Notes under the pieces: generated by a model | What the model was told of the DNA's origin: nothing | What the model saw: the letters and a program-made list of their open reading frames with translations, nothing else | The model's database searches: none | Position numbers and translations under genes: made by a program | Origin: JBCCTJ01 sp039198585 | Lineage (GTDB): Bacteria > Bacteroidota > Bacteroidia > Cytophagales > Amoebophilaceae | Direction: 5' to 3' | DNA length: 35,103 nucleotides | Assembly: GCA_039198585.1 (NCBI GenBank) | Contig: JBCCTJ010000009.1 | Coordinates: forward strand, 1 to 35,103 | Shown: piece after piece, positions 17,909 through 27,855 of the stretch | How positions within the stretch are numbered: position 1 is the first letter of the stretch | How the letters are laid out: every line of letters begins with the position of its first letter

Positions 17909-18950
17909 TATATATTTATCACAGGGGAGTGTATCATCTTTGGGAAAAGGCATTACTGCTGCCTCTCTAGGCTTCCTGTTACAAGAGCATGAATTTTTGA
18001 TTAAGATAAGAAAAATAGATCCCTATTTCAACATTGATTCTGGTACCTTAAGTCCCCATTGTACTGCATGAAGCAGGGCTAGATAGGCAAGTCTTAAACA
18101 AGCTTAAAATAAGTAGTAAAAAAACCAATCTTCGCTCTTGGTATGATGTTGTAGAAAAGATAACAAATAGCAAGCAAGATGTTAGAATAGTACTTATTGG
18201 AAAGTATAATGCTTTAGAAGACTCTTATTCACCTTTAAAAGAAGCTCTAAAACATGGTGGAATTGGCAATAGTACACAAGTAAAGACTGTATGGGTAGAT
18301 GTAGAAAATAGCTCATCTGATTTATTGAATCAACAACTCCAAGATGTTGTAGATGGCATTATTATTCCAGATGGCTTTGGAGCAAGAGGTGTAGAGGGCA
18401 AAATTCCAGCTGCTCATTATGCTAGAAAAAAGAAAATTCCTTTTTGGGGGATATGCTACGGCATGCATTTAGCAAGTATTAGTTTAGCACGTTCATTATT
18501 GAAAATAGAAAATGCAAATAGTACGGAAGTAACGGAAGATTGTACCAACCTTATCGGCCTATTTACAGAGTGGCAAAAAGATACGATCATAGAAAGACGC
18601 AGCGGAAAAATCGAATACCGAGGTACCATGCGCCTCGGTGATTATACCTGTTAGCTCAAGAAAATAAGTCTCATACATAAGATATATAAGAAAGAACAAG
18701 TAGAAAAACGCCATCGTCACCGTTATGAATTTAATAGTAACTATAGAGAAGCATTTGAAAAAGCAGGTATATTAATCAGCGGCACATCTATCCATAATCA
18801 ACTAGTAGAAATCATAGAATTACCTAGTCATCCATGGTTTTAGGTGCTTAGTTTCATCCAGACTTTACTTCTGGTCTTCTCCACCCCCATCCTATTTTTG
18901 TTTTTTTTATTGAAGCTGCTCTGAAAAGGAAAAAGGCAATCCGGAAGTAA
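17909..18950 (+). pseudogene. pyrG: CTP synthase pseudogene with a large internal deletion
   Basis: The start encodes the PyrG N-terminus (YIFITGG, then SSLGKGITAASLG and KIDPYFNIDSGTLSP). Two single-base losses around 17926-17932 put the first few codons out of frame. At about 18057 the sequence jumps to IVLHEAGLDRQVLNKL, which in normal PyrG lies near residue 250, so roughly 190 codons of the synthetase domain are missing. The glutaminase half follows: VRIVLIGKYNALEDSY, IPDGFGARG, and PFWGICYGMHLASI with the nucleophile Cys. An in-frame TAG comes after MRLGDYTC, then HRHRYEFN, then another TAG and a shift before HPDFTSGLLHPHP and the final TAA 18948-18950. An active enzyme cannot be made. 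CTP must come from another gene copy or from the host. Confidence 0.93.
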
Positions 18951-18958
18951 TAATCAAA

Positions 18959-19618
18959 CTAATTGTTATCAGGGTTATCGGCATCATTTTGATAAGCTGC
19001 TTGTTCTAGTTCAAAGGCAATATCAGCTTGTTCTCTTTGTTGTCGTTCTTCAGCTCGATTAATCAAAGCATAGCGAAAAATACCCCCAACACAAGCTATA
19101 AAAATGGTAAAAAAGGATAAAAGTCTAAATAAAACTTTCAAATTGTTTCTACTAAGAACAACAGCAGTTGAATGGGGCTGAGTAGCCTCAGTAGGGGCAA
19201 TGGTCAAAGAATGAATGCTAATATTAAAAGGCGCTGTGATATGATTACCATAACTACTATTAAGTAGCAACAACAAAGGGTAAATGCCTAAGTCATCAAC
19301 ATGTGTAGGGGTTCCTTCCCATATCAAACTGGTTACATTATGCTGTAGCCAGTCAGGCAGTGTACTATTAGGTACAGGCAAAATAGTAATTCTCAGGGGA
19401 ATCCCTTGAGGTGTAAAATAGGTCAATAGTTGAGAGCTGTTTAGTACAAATTTTTGATGTAGAAAGCCAACCTGTTCAGGGAGAGGAGCTACTTGTTGCA
19501 GTAAAACGCTGTGAGAGGGGAACGTAGTAGAAACTACAATAAAAGAGGTACTAGAAAAACCCGCCGAACTGGATAAACTTCCCAAGAAGCTTAATAAGTA
19601 GAGTAAAATAGTATACAT
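18959..19618 (-). CDS. Membrane-anchored protein with a cadherin-like (He_PIG-type) Ig domain
   Basis: The protein has 219 residues. Residues 1-20 are a signal peptide (MYTILLYLLSFLGSLSSS). Residues 60-140 match the putative-Ig/dystroglycan-cadherin pattern: PLRITILPVPN, LPDWLQ, IWEGTPTHVDDLGIYPLLL, the familiar P.WL...G.P...D.G.Y spacing. A membrane helix (LFRLLSFFTIFIACVGGIF) at about 165-185 is followed by a charged tail rich in Glu, Gln and Asp. The topology is therefore a leader, an outside Ig-like domain, one membrane span and a short inside tail. Such domains bind sugars or proteins at surfaces. The ligand is unknown. The 3' end lies 8 bp from the end of the pyrG pseudogene. Confidence 0.65.
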   Translation of the reverse strand: MYTILLYLLSFLGSLSSSAGFSSTSFIVVSTTFPSHSVLLQQVAPLPEQVGFLHQKFVLNSSQLLTYFTPQGIPLRITILPVPNSTLPDWLQHNVTSLIWEGTPTHVDDLGIYPLLLLLNSSYGNHITAPFNISIHSLTIAPTEATQPHSTAVVLSRNNLKVLFRLLSFFTIFIACVGGIFRYALINRAEERQQREQADIAFELEQAAYQNDADNPDNN

Positions 19619-20628
19619 AACATTTTCTTTTAATTTATTCTTTGCGGGCTATTCCATGAATAATTAACTGGTAGCATCTCAAATGACTATCTAATAAAAA
19701 GGTTTATTCGAATTAATATTCTTGTACTTAATATTTAATTAATTTAACATCTGTTTTTGTAGATTATCAGTTATACCTAGTATGACTTTACCCTTCGTCT
19801 TGCATCAAAAACTTATTGTATAATTTGTTTATTTTAGCCTATATTTACTGATAGGGCAGATAAGCAAATAATCGATAAATAAGCTATTTTCTGATTGATA
19901 TTCTTTAAAATTGTATAAGCAAAAGAGTCCAAACCATGCTTGGCATGGGTTAATTTAACAAAAATTATGCAAACAAAAGTAATTATCCTTCAAACAGACA
20001 AGTAAAAGTCATTATTGATTTTTTGAAAAAAAGAAGCTATACAATTTAATTTTAAATTTGTTTTGTTATATTTTAAATAATGAAGTAAAAATGTGGGTAA
20101 TTAATTCTCCCAAAGCTTCAACATAAACAATAATTCATTATCCAGTAAAAAGGTCAACATTCTTAATGCGGTGAATCATCGTTGGAGGTTGTTGGCCTAT
20201 TTGCTGCTTGTTCAGGAAAGCATACTTTACACATAAAAACTACTATGAAAAAGAGCAATCAAGAGTAATCGCTATAAGAGAGAATAACTAACCTATGGTA
20301 CTCTAGTTAGATCATCAGTAAAAAAATAGTCAGTGCAAATTAAATCCAAATCACAACATCAAAAAACCATAAGAATATTTTGATGCACAAGAAAACAAAA
20401 AGGCTAAGCTGCTAGAAGTATAAACTTAAGAGTCTTTAAGGTTTACGTATTTGAGGTATTTGCCCGATTGAATGATGATTACTCAGTTTACCTATCACGT
20501 CAATTTTTCTTGTTTTTCCATCATAAAATCAGTAAATTTGCCGTTGTGAAATCAACAACAAAAGTTTTAAAAACTTTTTATTCACGCCACTAATAACTAA
20601 TGTAAAATAGTTTAAATTTAAAAATAGT
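19619..20628. other. AT-rich gene-free stretch of 1 kb
   Basis: No open frame of useful length is found on either strand. The stretch is very AT-rich. A short hairpin CCATGC-TTG-GCATGG lies at about 19935-19949. Near 20180 a plus-strand run reads RLLAYLLLVQES before stops and may be gene debris. The promoter regions of the membrane protein (minus) and the AAA ATPase (plus) must lie in it, but I cannot place them. Confidence 0.5.
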
Positions 20629-22800
20629 ATGATAATGACTCAACGTTTCCGATTTTTGATCTTTAGCGCGCTTATGCTACCTTTTTCTTGGGTTGCTAGC
20701 GCAAGCTTTTTTTCTCCCTCATTTGGAGATGTGAGCTATAAAGAAAAGGGTGAGCAAGAAAGTAACAACCAATTTGATTTTATCATGCGTGTGCGACTTA
20801 GAGATGTAGGCAAGAATATTGAACAAGATCTAAAAGAGTACAGAAGGCAGCCACACAAAAGAAGCTTCTCAGGCAATCCTAATCGCATTAAATGGTTTTT
20901 GGGTGGGGATAATCAAGCAGGCAACATCGCCTATGTTTTATTCAAATTTTCTAAGGATGATAATAACCTGGATGTAGGGAAAGTTGCTGATGATTCAGAT
21001 TTGATAATAGTAGATGAGTATGGCAACAAACTGGCTGATGAAGAGCAGAAAACAATCAAAGATAGGTTGCCTTTTAAGTACGAACATGTTAAAACATTAA
21101 GATGCTCAATAGATAGCAAAGAGCTAACAAAAGCGCCTTGGAAGAACAGGAGAATTAATTTCGGTCACGGCCATATAATCATCGGTATAGACAATGAGGA
21201 TAATATTCAGGAGTATAAAAATAATATGATATTGTACTTTCATCGTCTTATGTATAGTGTAGAAGATGACTTGAATCGTCAAGGTCTTTATTCTAAAGTA
21301 CTTAGAAATCGTGGTATAAATGAAGAAAGTAAATTGCAAGAAAAGCTAGAAAAGTTAAAGATTAACCCCTACACTTTAAGTCTAGAGAACAGAATGCTGG
21401 AAAAAGTAGAGAATGTGCAAAATATACCCTTAGAATTACGATATTCATTTCCAGACTCAGTAGATAAGTTCTTAAAAAATAACGAACCAAGACAGTTTTA
21501 TCATCTATTTGGTCAAATTTATCACGATTATCAAGGAAACTTTGAAGTGATTGCTGGCAAACTAATCGATAAAACAGGAGATGCCTTAGATGCTTTCAAG
21601 AAAAATCAAAACATTAAAGATGTAGTGGCAGAATGGACTAAATTGAGTGTATTATGCTGGATAGGAACCGTAATATTAGCTTTATTTACAAGTACATTAG
21701 TTATATATAAAATTCTTGGAAGAACACTAGACAAAATTAATAGCTGGTTATTCCCTAAAGTCAAACTCGCTGGGGTAGGAGCCTATCGTATGGAAACCAA
21801 TAATTTGATCAATTTCTTTGATTTTATAGGATTAGGCAGAGTAGCACGTGCGCTATTCGGAATGTTAGGACTATGGAAACCAACCCCTTCTGTAAAGATA
21901 GGAAGTGTTATCTATCCTACCAAAGCATTTAAAAATCAAGTAGAAGAGTATATATCTGACGTGGAAGAAGCAATCACTTATAATAGAGAAGAGCGAAAAG
22001 CAGGTCGTATACCTGACAGTAATATCAAAAGTGTTTGTTTTTTTGGACCTCCAGGAACAGGTAAAACGCTAACTACCAAAATGATTGTAGAAAATTTAGC
22101 TTCCAAAGATTTCATCGAATACATGCTGCTCATAGCACCTGATGTATTAAAATACAACGTATCTGAAGCGGCTCATATGATTGAATTGATCAAGAATCGT
22201 GCTGCAAAAGCTCGCAAGTCTGGTAAGCCCTTTTGTCTTGTTATCCAAGAAATCGATGCTTTTGGGAATCGTCATTTTGGTTTGCAAGATCAAGTTAAAA
22301 AAATATTTTTAGATGGCCTTATCGGTCTCTTTGATGAGGTTGGCTCTCCTTTCTTATTTATTTTAGCTACCATGAATCCTGATATTGCTGACCCTGAACA
22401 AACCAAAATTATCGATGCAGCTCTACAGAATAGGCTTGAATTTATATTTGTAGGCTATCCCAGTAAAAATACATTAGTAGATATATTCCTGTACTCTCTT
22501 GATAAACATGCTAAAAAGAAAATGAAGATTGGTGATCAAGATGGCATAAGACAATATCTCAAGGATGAGTGTTCCTATATCCAAAAAGGAGATAATCTAA
22601 CAGGGCGTGATATGGATAAAGTAGCACGTGATGTAGTAATCAGAAAACGAAAATCACTAAGAAAAGAAAATAAAGGCAAACTACGAGGAAAAGGAAGCCT
22701 TTTCGTAGGAGATATCAAACCAGTAATGGATGCAGAGTACGAACGTTATACCGATATATATGGTCAAGAAGACGAAAATAAAAAACCTAATGCTAATTAG
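20629..22800 (+). CDS. Membrane AAA ATPase with a large N-terminal extracytoplasmic region
   Basis: The protein has 723 residues. An N-terminal leader (FRFLIFSALMLPFSWVASA) is followed by about 310 soluble, helix-rich residues, a membrane helix at about 342-363 (IGTVILALFTSTLVIYKIL), a linker, and a C-terminal AAA domain: Walker A GPPGTGKT at about 472, Walker B LVIQEIDAFG at about 536, sensor-1 region FILATMNP and an arginine-finger region NRLEFI, then the helical lid (LTGRDMDKVARDV). The layout resembles FtsH without the protease, or mitochondrial ATAD3 and BCS1-type ATPases. In Walker B the usual Asp before Glu is Gln, while the catalytic Glu is kept. It is probably an inner-membrane unfoldase or remodeller. 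No substrate is known. Either Met1 or Met3 could start it. Confidence 0.85.
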   Translation: MIMTQRFRFLIFSALMLPFSWVASASFFSPSFGDVSYKEKGEQESNNQFDFIMRVRLRDVGKNIEQDLKEYRRQPHKRSFSGNPNRIKWFLGGDNQAGNIAYVLFKFSKDDNNLDVGKVADDSDLIIVDEYGNKLADEEQKTIKDRLPFKYEHVKTLRCSIDSKELTKAPWKNRRINFGHGHIIIGIDNEDNIQEYKNNMILYFHRLMYSVEDDLNRQGLYSKVLRNRGINEESKLQEKLEKLKINPYTLSLENRMLEKVENVQNIPLELRYSFPDSVDKFLKNNEPRQFYHLFGQIYHDYQGNFEVIAGKLIDKTGDALDAFKKNQNIKDVVAEWTKLSVLCWIGTVILALFTSTLVIYKILGRTLDKINSWLFPKVKLAGVGAYRMETNNLINFFDFIGLGRVARALFGMLGLWKPTPSVKIGSVIYPTKAFKNQVEEYISDVEEAITYNREERKAGRIPDSNIKSVCFFGPPGTGKTLTTKMIVENLASKDFIEYMLLIAPDVLKYNVSEAAHMIELIKNRAAKARKSGKPFCLVIQEIDAFGNRHFGLQDQVKKIFLDGLIGLFDEVGSPFLFILATMNPDIADPEQTKIIDAALQNRLEFIFVGYPSKNTLVDIFLYSLDKHAKKKMKIGDQDGIRQYLKDECSYIQKGDNLTGRDMDKVARDVVIRKRKSLRKENKGKLRGKGSLFVGDIKPVMDAEYERYTDIYGQEDENKKPNAN

Positions 22801-22915
22801 GCCATAAAAGCGAAACTATATCTATTATCAATATCAGCCAAAAGGAAATAAAAATAACCTATAACTCCTGTCTCAAATAATAGTTCGCACTTATTTTACC
22901 ATTCACATAGATCCA

Positions 22916-23365
22916 GTGATTACTCTTTTACAGCATAAGATTACCTGTCCATTACCAGAGATCAATCAAGTAACTAGATGGCTGATACAAGTAACACAGC
23001 AGCATGAAAAAGAGATTGAAGAGCTGAATTATATATTTTGTAGTGACGATTACCTTTATCAACTTAATAAACAATATCTCAATCATGATAGTTTGACAGA
23101 TGTGATTACATTTGACCTCAGTGAACAGTCCCAAGATGTAATCATAGGAGAAGCTTATATTAGTGTAGATAGAGTCAAAGAAAATGCAAAGCAATTTGAT
23201 GCAATATTCACGTATGAGCTGCTTCGTGTTATGGTTCATGCTCTTTTGCATTTACTAGGTTATAAAGATGAAACCCCTGAAGAAAAGGAGCAAATACATG
23301 CTTTAGAAGACTATTGGATAGGAAAACTCAGAAGCAAGGAAAGTGATCTTTTTGAAAATAAGTAG
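22916..23365 (+). CDS. ybeY: Endoribonuclease YbeY (rRNA maturation factor)
   Basis: The protein has 149 residues from a GTG start. It has the family core: LNKQYLNHDSLTDVITFD and IGEAYISVDRV, then VMVHALLHLLGYKDET. The metal-binding set is H108, H112 and, in the place of the third His, D118. Members from Bacteroidota often have this K-D in place of D-H, so this is a lineage mark and not a defect. YbeY matures the 16S rRNA 3' end and takes part in ribosome quality control. The gene follows the AAA ATPase on the same strand with a 115-bp gap, which probably holds its own promoter. Confidence 0.93.
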   Translation: MITLLQHKITCPLPEINQVTRWLIQVTQQHEKEIEELNYIFCSDDYLYQLNKQYLNHDSLTDVITFDLSEQSQDVIIGEAYISVDRVKENAKQFDAIFTYELLRVMVHALLHLLGYKDETPEEKEQIHALEDYWIGKLRSKESDLFENK

Positions 23366-23559
23366 TATATGCTTTTCATCACTTTTGAAGTAACTTTCCT
23401 TTGACTTGATTTTTAGTAGTCTATTGAGGAGAAGTCAGTAAAATACGAAACTGTAGAAATTATTAAAAAAAATAGCTGTATAGGCGATTCTATTAACGTT
23501 TTACTAGATAAGAATACCTCATAAAAATTGTAAAAATTCCTGAAAATGAAAAAATTACT

Positions 23560-26166
23560 TTACCTCATTTGAGGCGATTTCGGTAGCTTATGGCACAACT
23601 CTTGTAATTTCATGATAGCTTCTATTGGAGTCATGGTTAGTGGGTCTATCTTGCTGAGTGCATCTATGATTTCACTATTCTCTTTTCTTTGTTGTTCAAA
23701 AATGGGTAGCTGTATAGAGGGCCTGATAGGCTTACTTGTTGCTTTCGAGGTAGCACTCTTATGTAGAATAGCAGTTGCCCTTTCGATAATCGGCAGTGGA
23801 ATACCTGCGAGTTGAGCTACGTGTATACCAAAACTGTGATGACAGCTGCCAGGCACTAATTTGTGTAGAAAAATCACTTGTTTACCCTTTTCACTCACAG
23901 CTACTTGGAAGTTTTTCACTCTTGGAAGCTGTTCTGTTAAATGACTCAATGTATGGTAGTGGGTAGCAAAGAGTGTTTTAGACTGATAATCTGGATGTTC
24001 GTGGAGATATTCGATGATACTTTGCGCCAAAGCAGTGCCATCAGCTGTACTAGTTCCTCTTCCTAGCTCATCGATGATCACTAATGTCCGCCTCCCCAAA
24101 TTATTGAGAATCCTTGCCATTTCATTCATCTCTACCATGAATGTAGATTCTTGCTGGGTGATATTATCAGAAGCGCCTACCCGCGTAAAGATCCCCTCTG
24201 TAATGCCAATAATAGCTTCCTCAGCAGGTACGAAGCTACCCATATGTGCCATAATAGTGATCAAGCCAGATTGACGTAAAAAAGCAGACTTCCCCCCCAT
24301 ATTGGGGCCTGTAATTAGCATAATTTGTTGTTTTTTTGTATCTAACAATAAATCATTGGGTACATAGCTTTTATCTAGCGGGAGTGTATACTCTATGACT
24401 GGATGACGTCCTCCCTTGATCTTGATTTTATCCTCTTCTGTGATAGTAGGTTTTGTATAGCCAAACGCAATGGCTACTTGTGACAGCGACTGATAGCAGT
24501 CAAGTGTAGCCAATGCTTGTGCATTCCGCTGCAAAGCAGGGACAAAACCGGTGGCAGACTGAATAAGCTTTTGATAGATCTCTTGTTCGAGTGCTATCAT
24601 ACGTTCTTGTGCATGCAGTAGCTTTTCTTCATATTTTTTTAGCTCCTCAGTAATATATCGCTCAACATTGGCCAGTGTTTGCTTGCGAATCCACTCTTGC
24701 GGTGTTTTATTTTTATGTGTGTTGGTTACCTCTAAATAGTAACCAAATACTTTGTTGTAGCCAATCTTCAAAGAGCTAATACCCGTTCTTTTTCGTTCTT
24801 CTGCTTGCATCTCCTGCAAGTACGTATTCCCTTCAAAAGTAATGGCATATAGCTCATCTAGTAAGGAAGAAAAGCTTCGCTTGATCATACCCCCTTGATT
24901 AAGTAACACTGGAGCCTCTTCTTGCAGCGTCTTGCTAATCTGTTCAGTAAGTGTTTTGCAAGGATCTAATAGCGGTAATAGCCTAGCTAGCGAAGGAGTT
25001 GCCGCTTGCTTTATAAGCTCTTTGATCGGCTCAATAGCCAGCAATGTATTTTTTAATGCAATACACTCACGTGGGTGTATGCGCTGTGCTGCTAGTTTGG
25101 AACTCAGTCTGGCCAAATCACTCATAGTTCGTAAGTGTTGCTGCATTCTACTCCTGATCGCTTCTTGTTCTACTAAACTAGTAACACTTGTAAGCCGTTC
25201 GTCAATAAGCTCCTTTTTCTTGAGAGGAAATAAAAGCCATTGTTTCAGGTTGCGCCCTCCCATAGCTGTCAATGTTTTGTCCAAAACTTGTATGAGTGGT
25301 TTCCCCCCCTCTTGTTGTGACTTGATCAACTCAAGATGACGAATAGTAAATTGATCAAGCCACATAGTCTTTTCTGCTTGAATAGGAGATATTCTCCTGA
25401 CGTGTTGAATTTTGTTATGCTCTGTTTTTTTCAAGTAATACAACACAGCCCCTGCAGCCACAATACCTTCAGTAAGTTCATGAATACCAAATCCTTTTAG
25501 ATTGTGTGTACCAAAGTGATTGGTGAGCTCTTCATAAGCATAATCATACTGATATACCCAATCTTCCAAGGCAAAAATATAATGATTAGGGAAACGGGAC
25601 GGTAAGGTAGCCCTATGTCGCTTACTATAAATTATTTCAGCAGGTTGAAAACTTTGTATCAACTTATCTATGTATCTTTTGTGTCCTGCTCCTACCCAGT
25701 ATTCTCCTGTGGATATATCAAGAAAGGCAACCCCTGTATTTTGGGGAGTGATATGTATTGAAGCAAGATACCGATTACTTTTTTGTTCGAGAAGCTGATC
25801 ATGATAAGTCAGACCGGGAGTTACTAATTCTGTTACCCCTCTTTTGACTACTTTTCTCCCTTGTTGAGGTGTTTCTAACTGATCACATACCGCTACCCGC
25901 AGATTGGCTTGTACTAACTTGGGAAGGTATACATCCAGTGCATGGTGGGGAAACCCAGCTAATGGAACAGATGCAGCAGATCCATTGGAGCGCTTTGTAA
26001 GCTTGATATCTACTACTTCATGTAATTTTTGTGCATCTTCTCCAAACGTTTCATAGAAATCTCCTACGCGGAACAAGAGTAGTGTATCGGGATACTCTTT
26101 TTTGATACGTATGTACTGACGCATCAGAGGGGTATCGGGAAGCGTGTTAGCATCATATTTCTTCAT
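23560..26166 (-). CDS. mutS: DNA mismatch repair protein MutS
   Basis: The protein has 868 residues, full length. The N-terminal mismatch-reading motif is present (GDFYETF, Phe37 and Glu39). The connector, lever and clamp regions are unbroken. The ATPase domain has GPNMGGKSAFLRQ (about 619-631), DELGRGTSTADGTALA and FATHYHTL. MutS recognises mispairs and small loops and recruits MutL. It lies 80 bp downstream of the zinc-ribbon gene and probably belongs to the nif3/zinc-ribbon/mutS transcript. A working MutS matters here, because homopolymer slips are frequent in the neighbouring pseudogenes. MutL is not in this window. Confidence 0.97.
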   Translation of the reverse strand: MKKYDANTLPDTPLMRQYIRIKKEYPDTLLLFRVGDFYETFGEDAQKLHEVVDIKLTKRSNGSAASVPLAGFPHHALDVYLPKLVQANLRVAVCDQLETPQQGRKVVKRGVTELVTPGLTYHDQLLEQKSNRYLASIHITPQNTGVAFLDISTGEYWVGAGHKRYIDKLIQSFQPAEIIYSKRHRATLPSRFPNHYIFALEDWVYQYDYAYEELTNHFGTHNLKGFGIHELTEGIVAAGAVLYYLKKTEHNKIQHVRRISPIQAEKTMWLDQFTIRHLELIKSQQEGGKPLIQVLDKTLTAMGGRNLKQWLLFPLKKKELIDERLTSVTSLVEQEAIRSRMQQHLRTMSDLARLSSKLAAQRIHPRECIALKNTLLAIEPIKELIKQAATPSLARLLPLLDPCKTLTEQISKTLQEEAPVLLNQGGMIKRSFSSLLDELYAITFEGNTYLQEMQAEERKRTGISSLKIGYNKVFGYYLEVTNTHKNKTPQEWIRKQTLANVERYITEELKKYEEKLLHAQERMIALEQEIYQKLIQSATGFVPALQRNAQALATLDCYQSLSQVAIAFGYTKPTITEEDKIKIKGGRHPVIEYTLPLDKSYVPNDLLLDTKKQQIMLITGPNMGGKSAFLRQSGLITIMAHMGSFVPAEEAIIGITEGIFTRVGASDNITQQESTFMVEMNEMARILNNLGRRTLVIIDELGRGTSTADGTALAQSIIEYLHEHPDYQSKTLFATHYHTLSHLTEQLPRVKNFQVAVSEKGKQVIFLHKLVPGSCHHSFGIHVAQLAGIPLPIIERATAILHKSATSKATSKPIRPSIQLPIFEQQRKENSEIIDALSKIDPLTMTPIEAIMKLQELCHKLPKSPQMR

Positions 26167-26246
26167 AACTAATCATTTAATAAAGAAAAAAATAGCCAAT
26201 ATTTTTTTCTCTTCCCTGCCAATATCTGAAAAGGTCTTGTGCTACT

Positions 26247-27047
26247 TTAGCTATGCATTTCTTCTTGAGCTTTCTTTCTACTACTAGGTCTACCTCTTCT
26301 AGTTCTTTTCTTTGTCTCTACTACTGCTGGCTTAATCACATACAGTAAAATACGACCACAACTTTCACAACTATATAAATTTTTCTGTAACCTAATTTCT
26401 AACTGCCTTTGATAAGGTACAATAATAAAGCAGCCACTACAAGCGTTTTCTACTACATCAACAGCTGCATCTAACTTCGCTTCTCGTACTTGCGTATAGC
26501 GTTCATACACTTCTTTGTCTATCATAGGAATGATCCTCTCTCTTTCCTGTGATAGCTGCTTTTCATTTTCGCCAGTCTTTTCCTGAATTGTATGTAAGCT
26601 CTCTTTTTTTGCTATGAGTGAATTTTCTCTGATGAACATTGTTTTCTCAATATCTCCAATTTTAGTATTCTCATCTTTGATGGCTTGCATTTTTTCTGGA
26701 ATCTTTCGTTTGAGCAATTTGATTTCTATTTTTTGTATCTCTAAATCTTCCCTAATAGCATCATACTCTCGGTCGTTTTTTGTAGCCTTTAATTGCTCTT
26801 CATATTTCTCTACTTGATTCTCTAGGTATTTGATATTGCCACGGAGGTCTGCAATGTTTTGATGCAACTCATCTATACTCTCTTTCCCTATTGCCTTTTG
26901 TTTTGCAAGTTTTGCAATCTCAAACTGTAATGATTCAATACTGCTAGGTAGTGAACCTTTTTCATATATGATAGCATCAAACTGCTTATCAATCCTTTGT
27001 AGTGCTGCAAGTTGTTCGATATTGCTTTCCTGGGCTCCACTAAACAT
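26247..27047 (-). CDS. Coiled-coil protein with C4 zinc ribbon
   Basis: The protein has 266 residues. Residues 10-180 form a long antiparallel coiled coil rich in Lys, Glu and Ile. A zinc ribbon follows with CSGC (C203, C206) and CESC (C227, C230). A Lys/Arg tail ends the protein. This is the layout of the widespread CT398/Cdsz-type family (C4-type zinc ribbon domain), proposed to bind nucleic acid or protein partners. Its start codon overlaps the end of the nif3-like gene by 8 bp, so the two are translated together. The pairing of a Nif3-family gene with this one is common in bacteria. Exact function is unknown. Confidence 0.9.
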   Translation of the reverse strand: MFSGAQESNIEQLAALQRIDKQFDAIIYEKGSLPSSIESLQFEIAKLAKQKAIGKESIDELHQNIADLRGNIKYLENQVEKYEEQLKATKNDREYDAIREDLEIQKIEIKLLKRKIPEKMQAIKDENTKIGDIEKTMFIRENSLIAKKESLHTIQEKTGENEKQLSQERERIIPMIDKEVYERYTQVREAKLDAAVDVVENACSGCFIIVPYQRQLEIRLQKNLYSCESCGRILLYVIKPAVVETKKRTRRGRPSSRKKAQEEMHS

Positions 27048-27855
27048 AATACTTAATAGGGTTAGAGATTATTGTAGATTCTTTAAGCACAATTTTATTA
27101 AATTTTTCTGACAAGTAATGTGCTAAAAGAGTTTTTACGTGTACTTCACTTTCGTAATGCCCTATATCTACCAAAAGCAGCTGATAGTCACTATCTAAAA
27201 ACTGATGATACTTAATATCAGCTGTCACAAAGGCATCGGCAGAAGCAGCCAACGCGTCAGGTAGTAGACCAATTCCTACCCCTCCTGCGATCGCTACTTG
27301 CTGAATACTTTGTTTACGAGTAGAGCTGTAGCGGAATGTCGTGAGCGAGAGTTTTTCTTTTAGATAAGCTAAGAAATCCTCTTCTGAGAGTGGTTGAGGC
27401 AATGAGCCGATCATACCTGCTCCCCGATCCAGAGAACTCACTACGCTGGAATCAGATGGAATAGGCAATCTTTTGAGAAAAGAGAGATTAGACAAACCCA
27501 ACCGCTTACCCAATGCTGTATTGACCCCTCCCATTACATAATCAAGATTGGTATGTAGACTGTATAAAGCCAGCTTATTTTGAATGGCATAGGTAATAGC
27601 ACGACCTACAGAGCCTTGGTCAACTTTATATAGCGGGCGAAAAATTAGTGGATGATGAGAAATGACCAAGTTACATCCTTGCACAACTGCTTCTTCTAAG
27701 ACTTGCTCTGTGATATCAAGTGTTGTAAGAATACCTCGTACCTCTGTAGTAGGATATCCTACTACAAGACCAGCATTATCATAAGATTCTTGGTAACTTA
27801 CTGGCGAAATGGTCTCTAAATAATCGGTGACAGTTCGGATAGTAATCGGTAGCAT
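27040..27855 (-). CDS. Nif3-like dinuclear metal-centre protein
   Basis: From ATG 27855 the product has 271 residues. The metal-binding motifs are in place: NAGLVVG, SHHPLIF (two His), HTNLD and, near the C-terminus, GHYESE. The YqfO-type inserted domain found in longer family members is missing or minimal, making it close to YbgI in size. The family is linked to GTP cyclohydrolase-like folds and to many cell processes, but its reaction is unsettled. A TTG at 27894 would add 13 residues, and I prefer the ATG because homology starts right after it. It heads the cluster with the zinc-ribbon gene and mutS. Confidence 0.92.
   Translation of the reverse strand: MLPITIRTVTDYLETISPVSYQESYDNAGLVVGYPTTEVRGILTTLDITEQVLEEAVVQGCNLVISHHPLIFRPLYKVDQGSVGRAITYAIQNKLALYSLHTNLDYVMGGVNTALGKRLGLSNLSFLKRLPIPSDSSVVSSLDRGAGMIGSLPQPLSEEDFLAYLKEKLSLTTFRYSSTRKQSIQQVAIAGGVGIGLLPDALAASADAFVTADIKYHQFLDSDYQLLLVDIGHYESEVHVKTLLAHYLSEKFNKIVLKESTIISNPIKYYV

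Noticed and set aside
22952..23251. 99-codon minus-strand frame inside ybeY
   Set aside because: It is fully antisense to a clearly conserved gene and has no family features.
23816..25339. Plus-strand frames within mutS
   Set aside because: They are antisense shadows of a full-length conserved gene.
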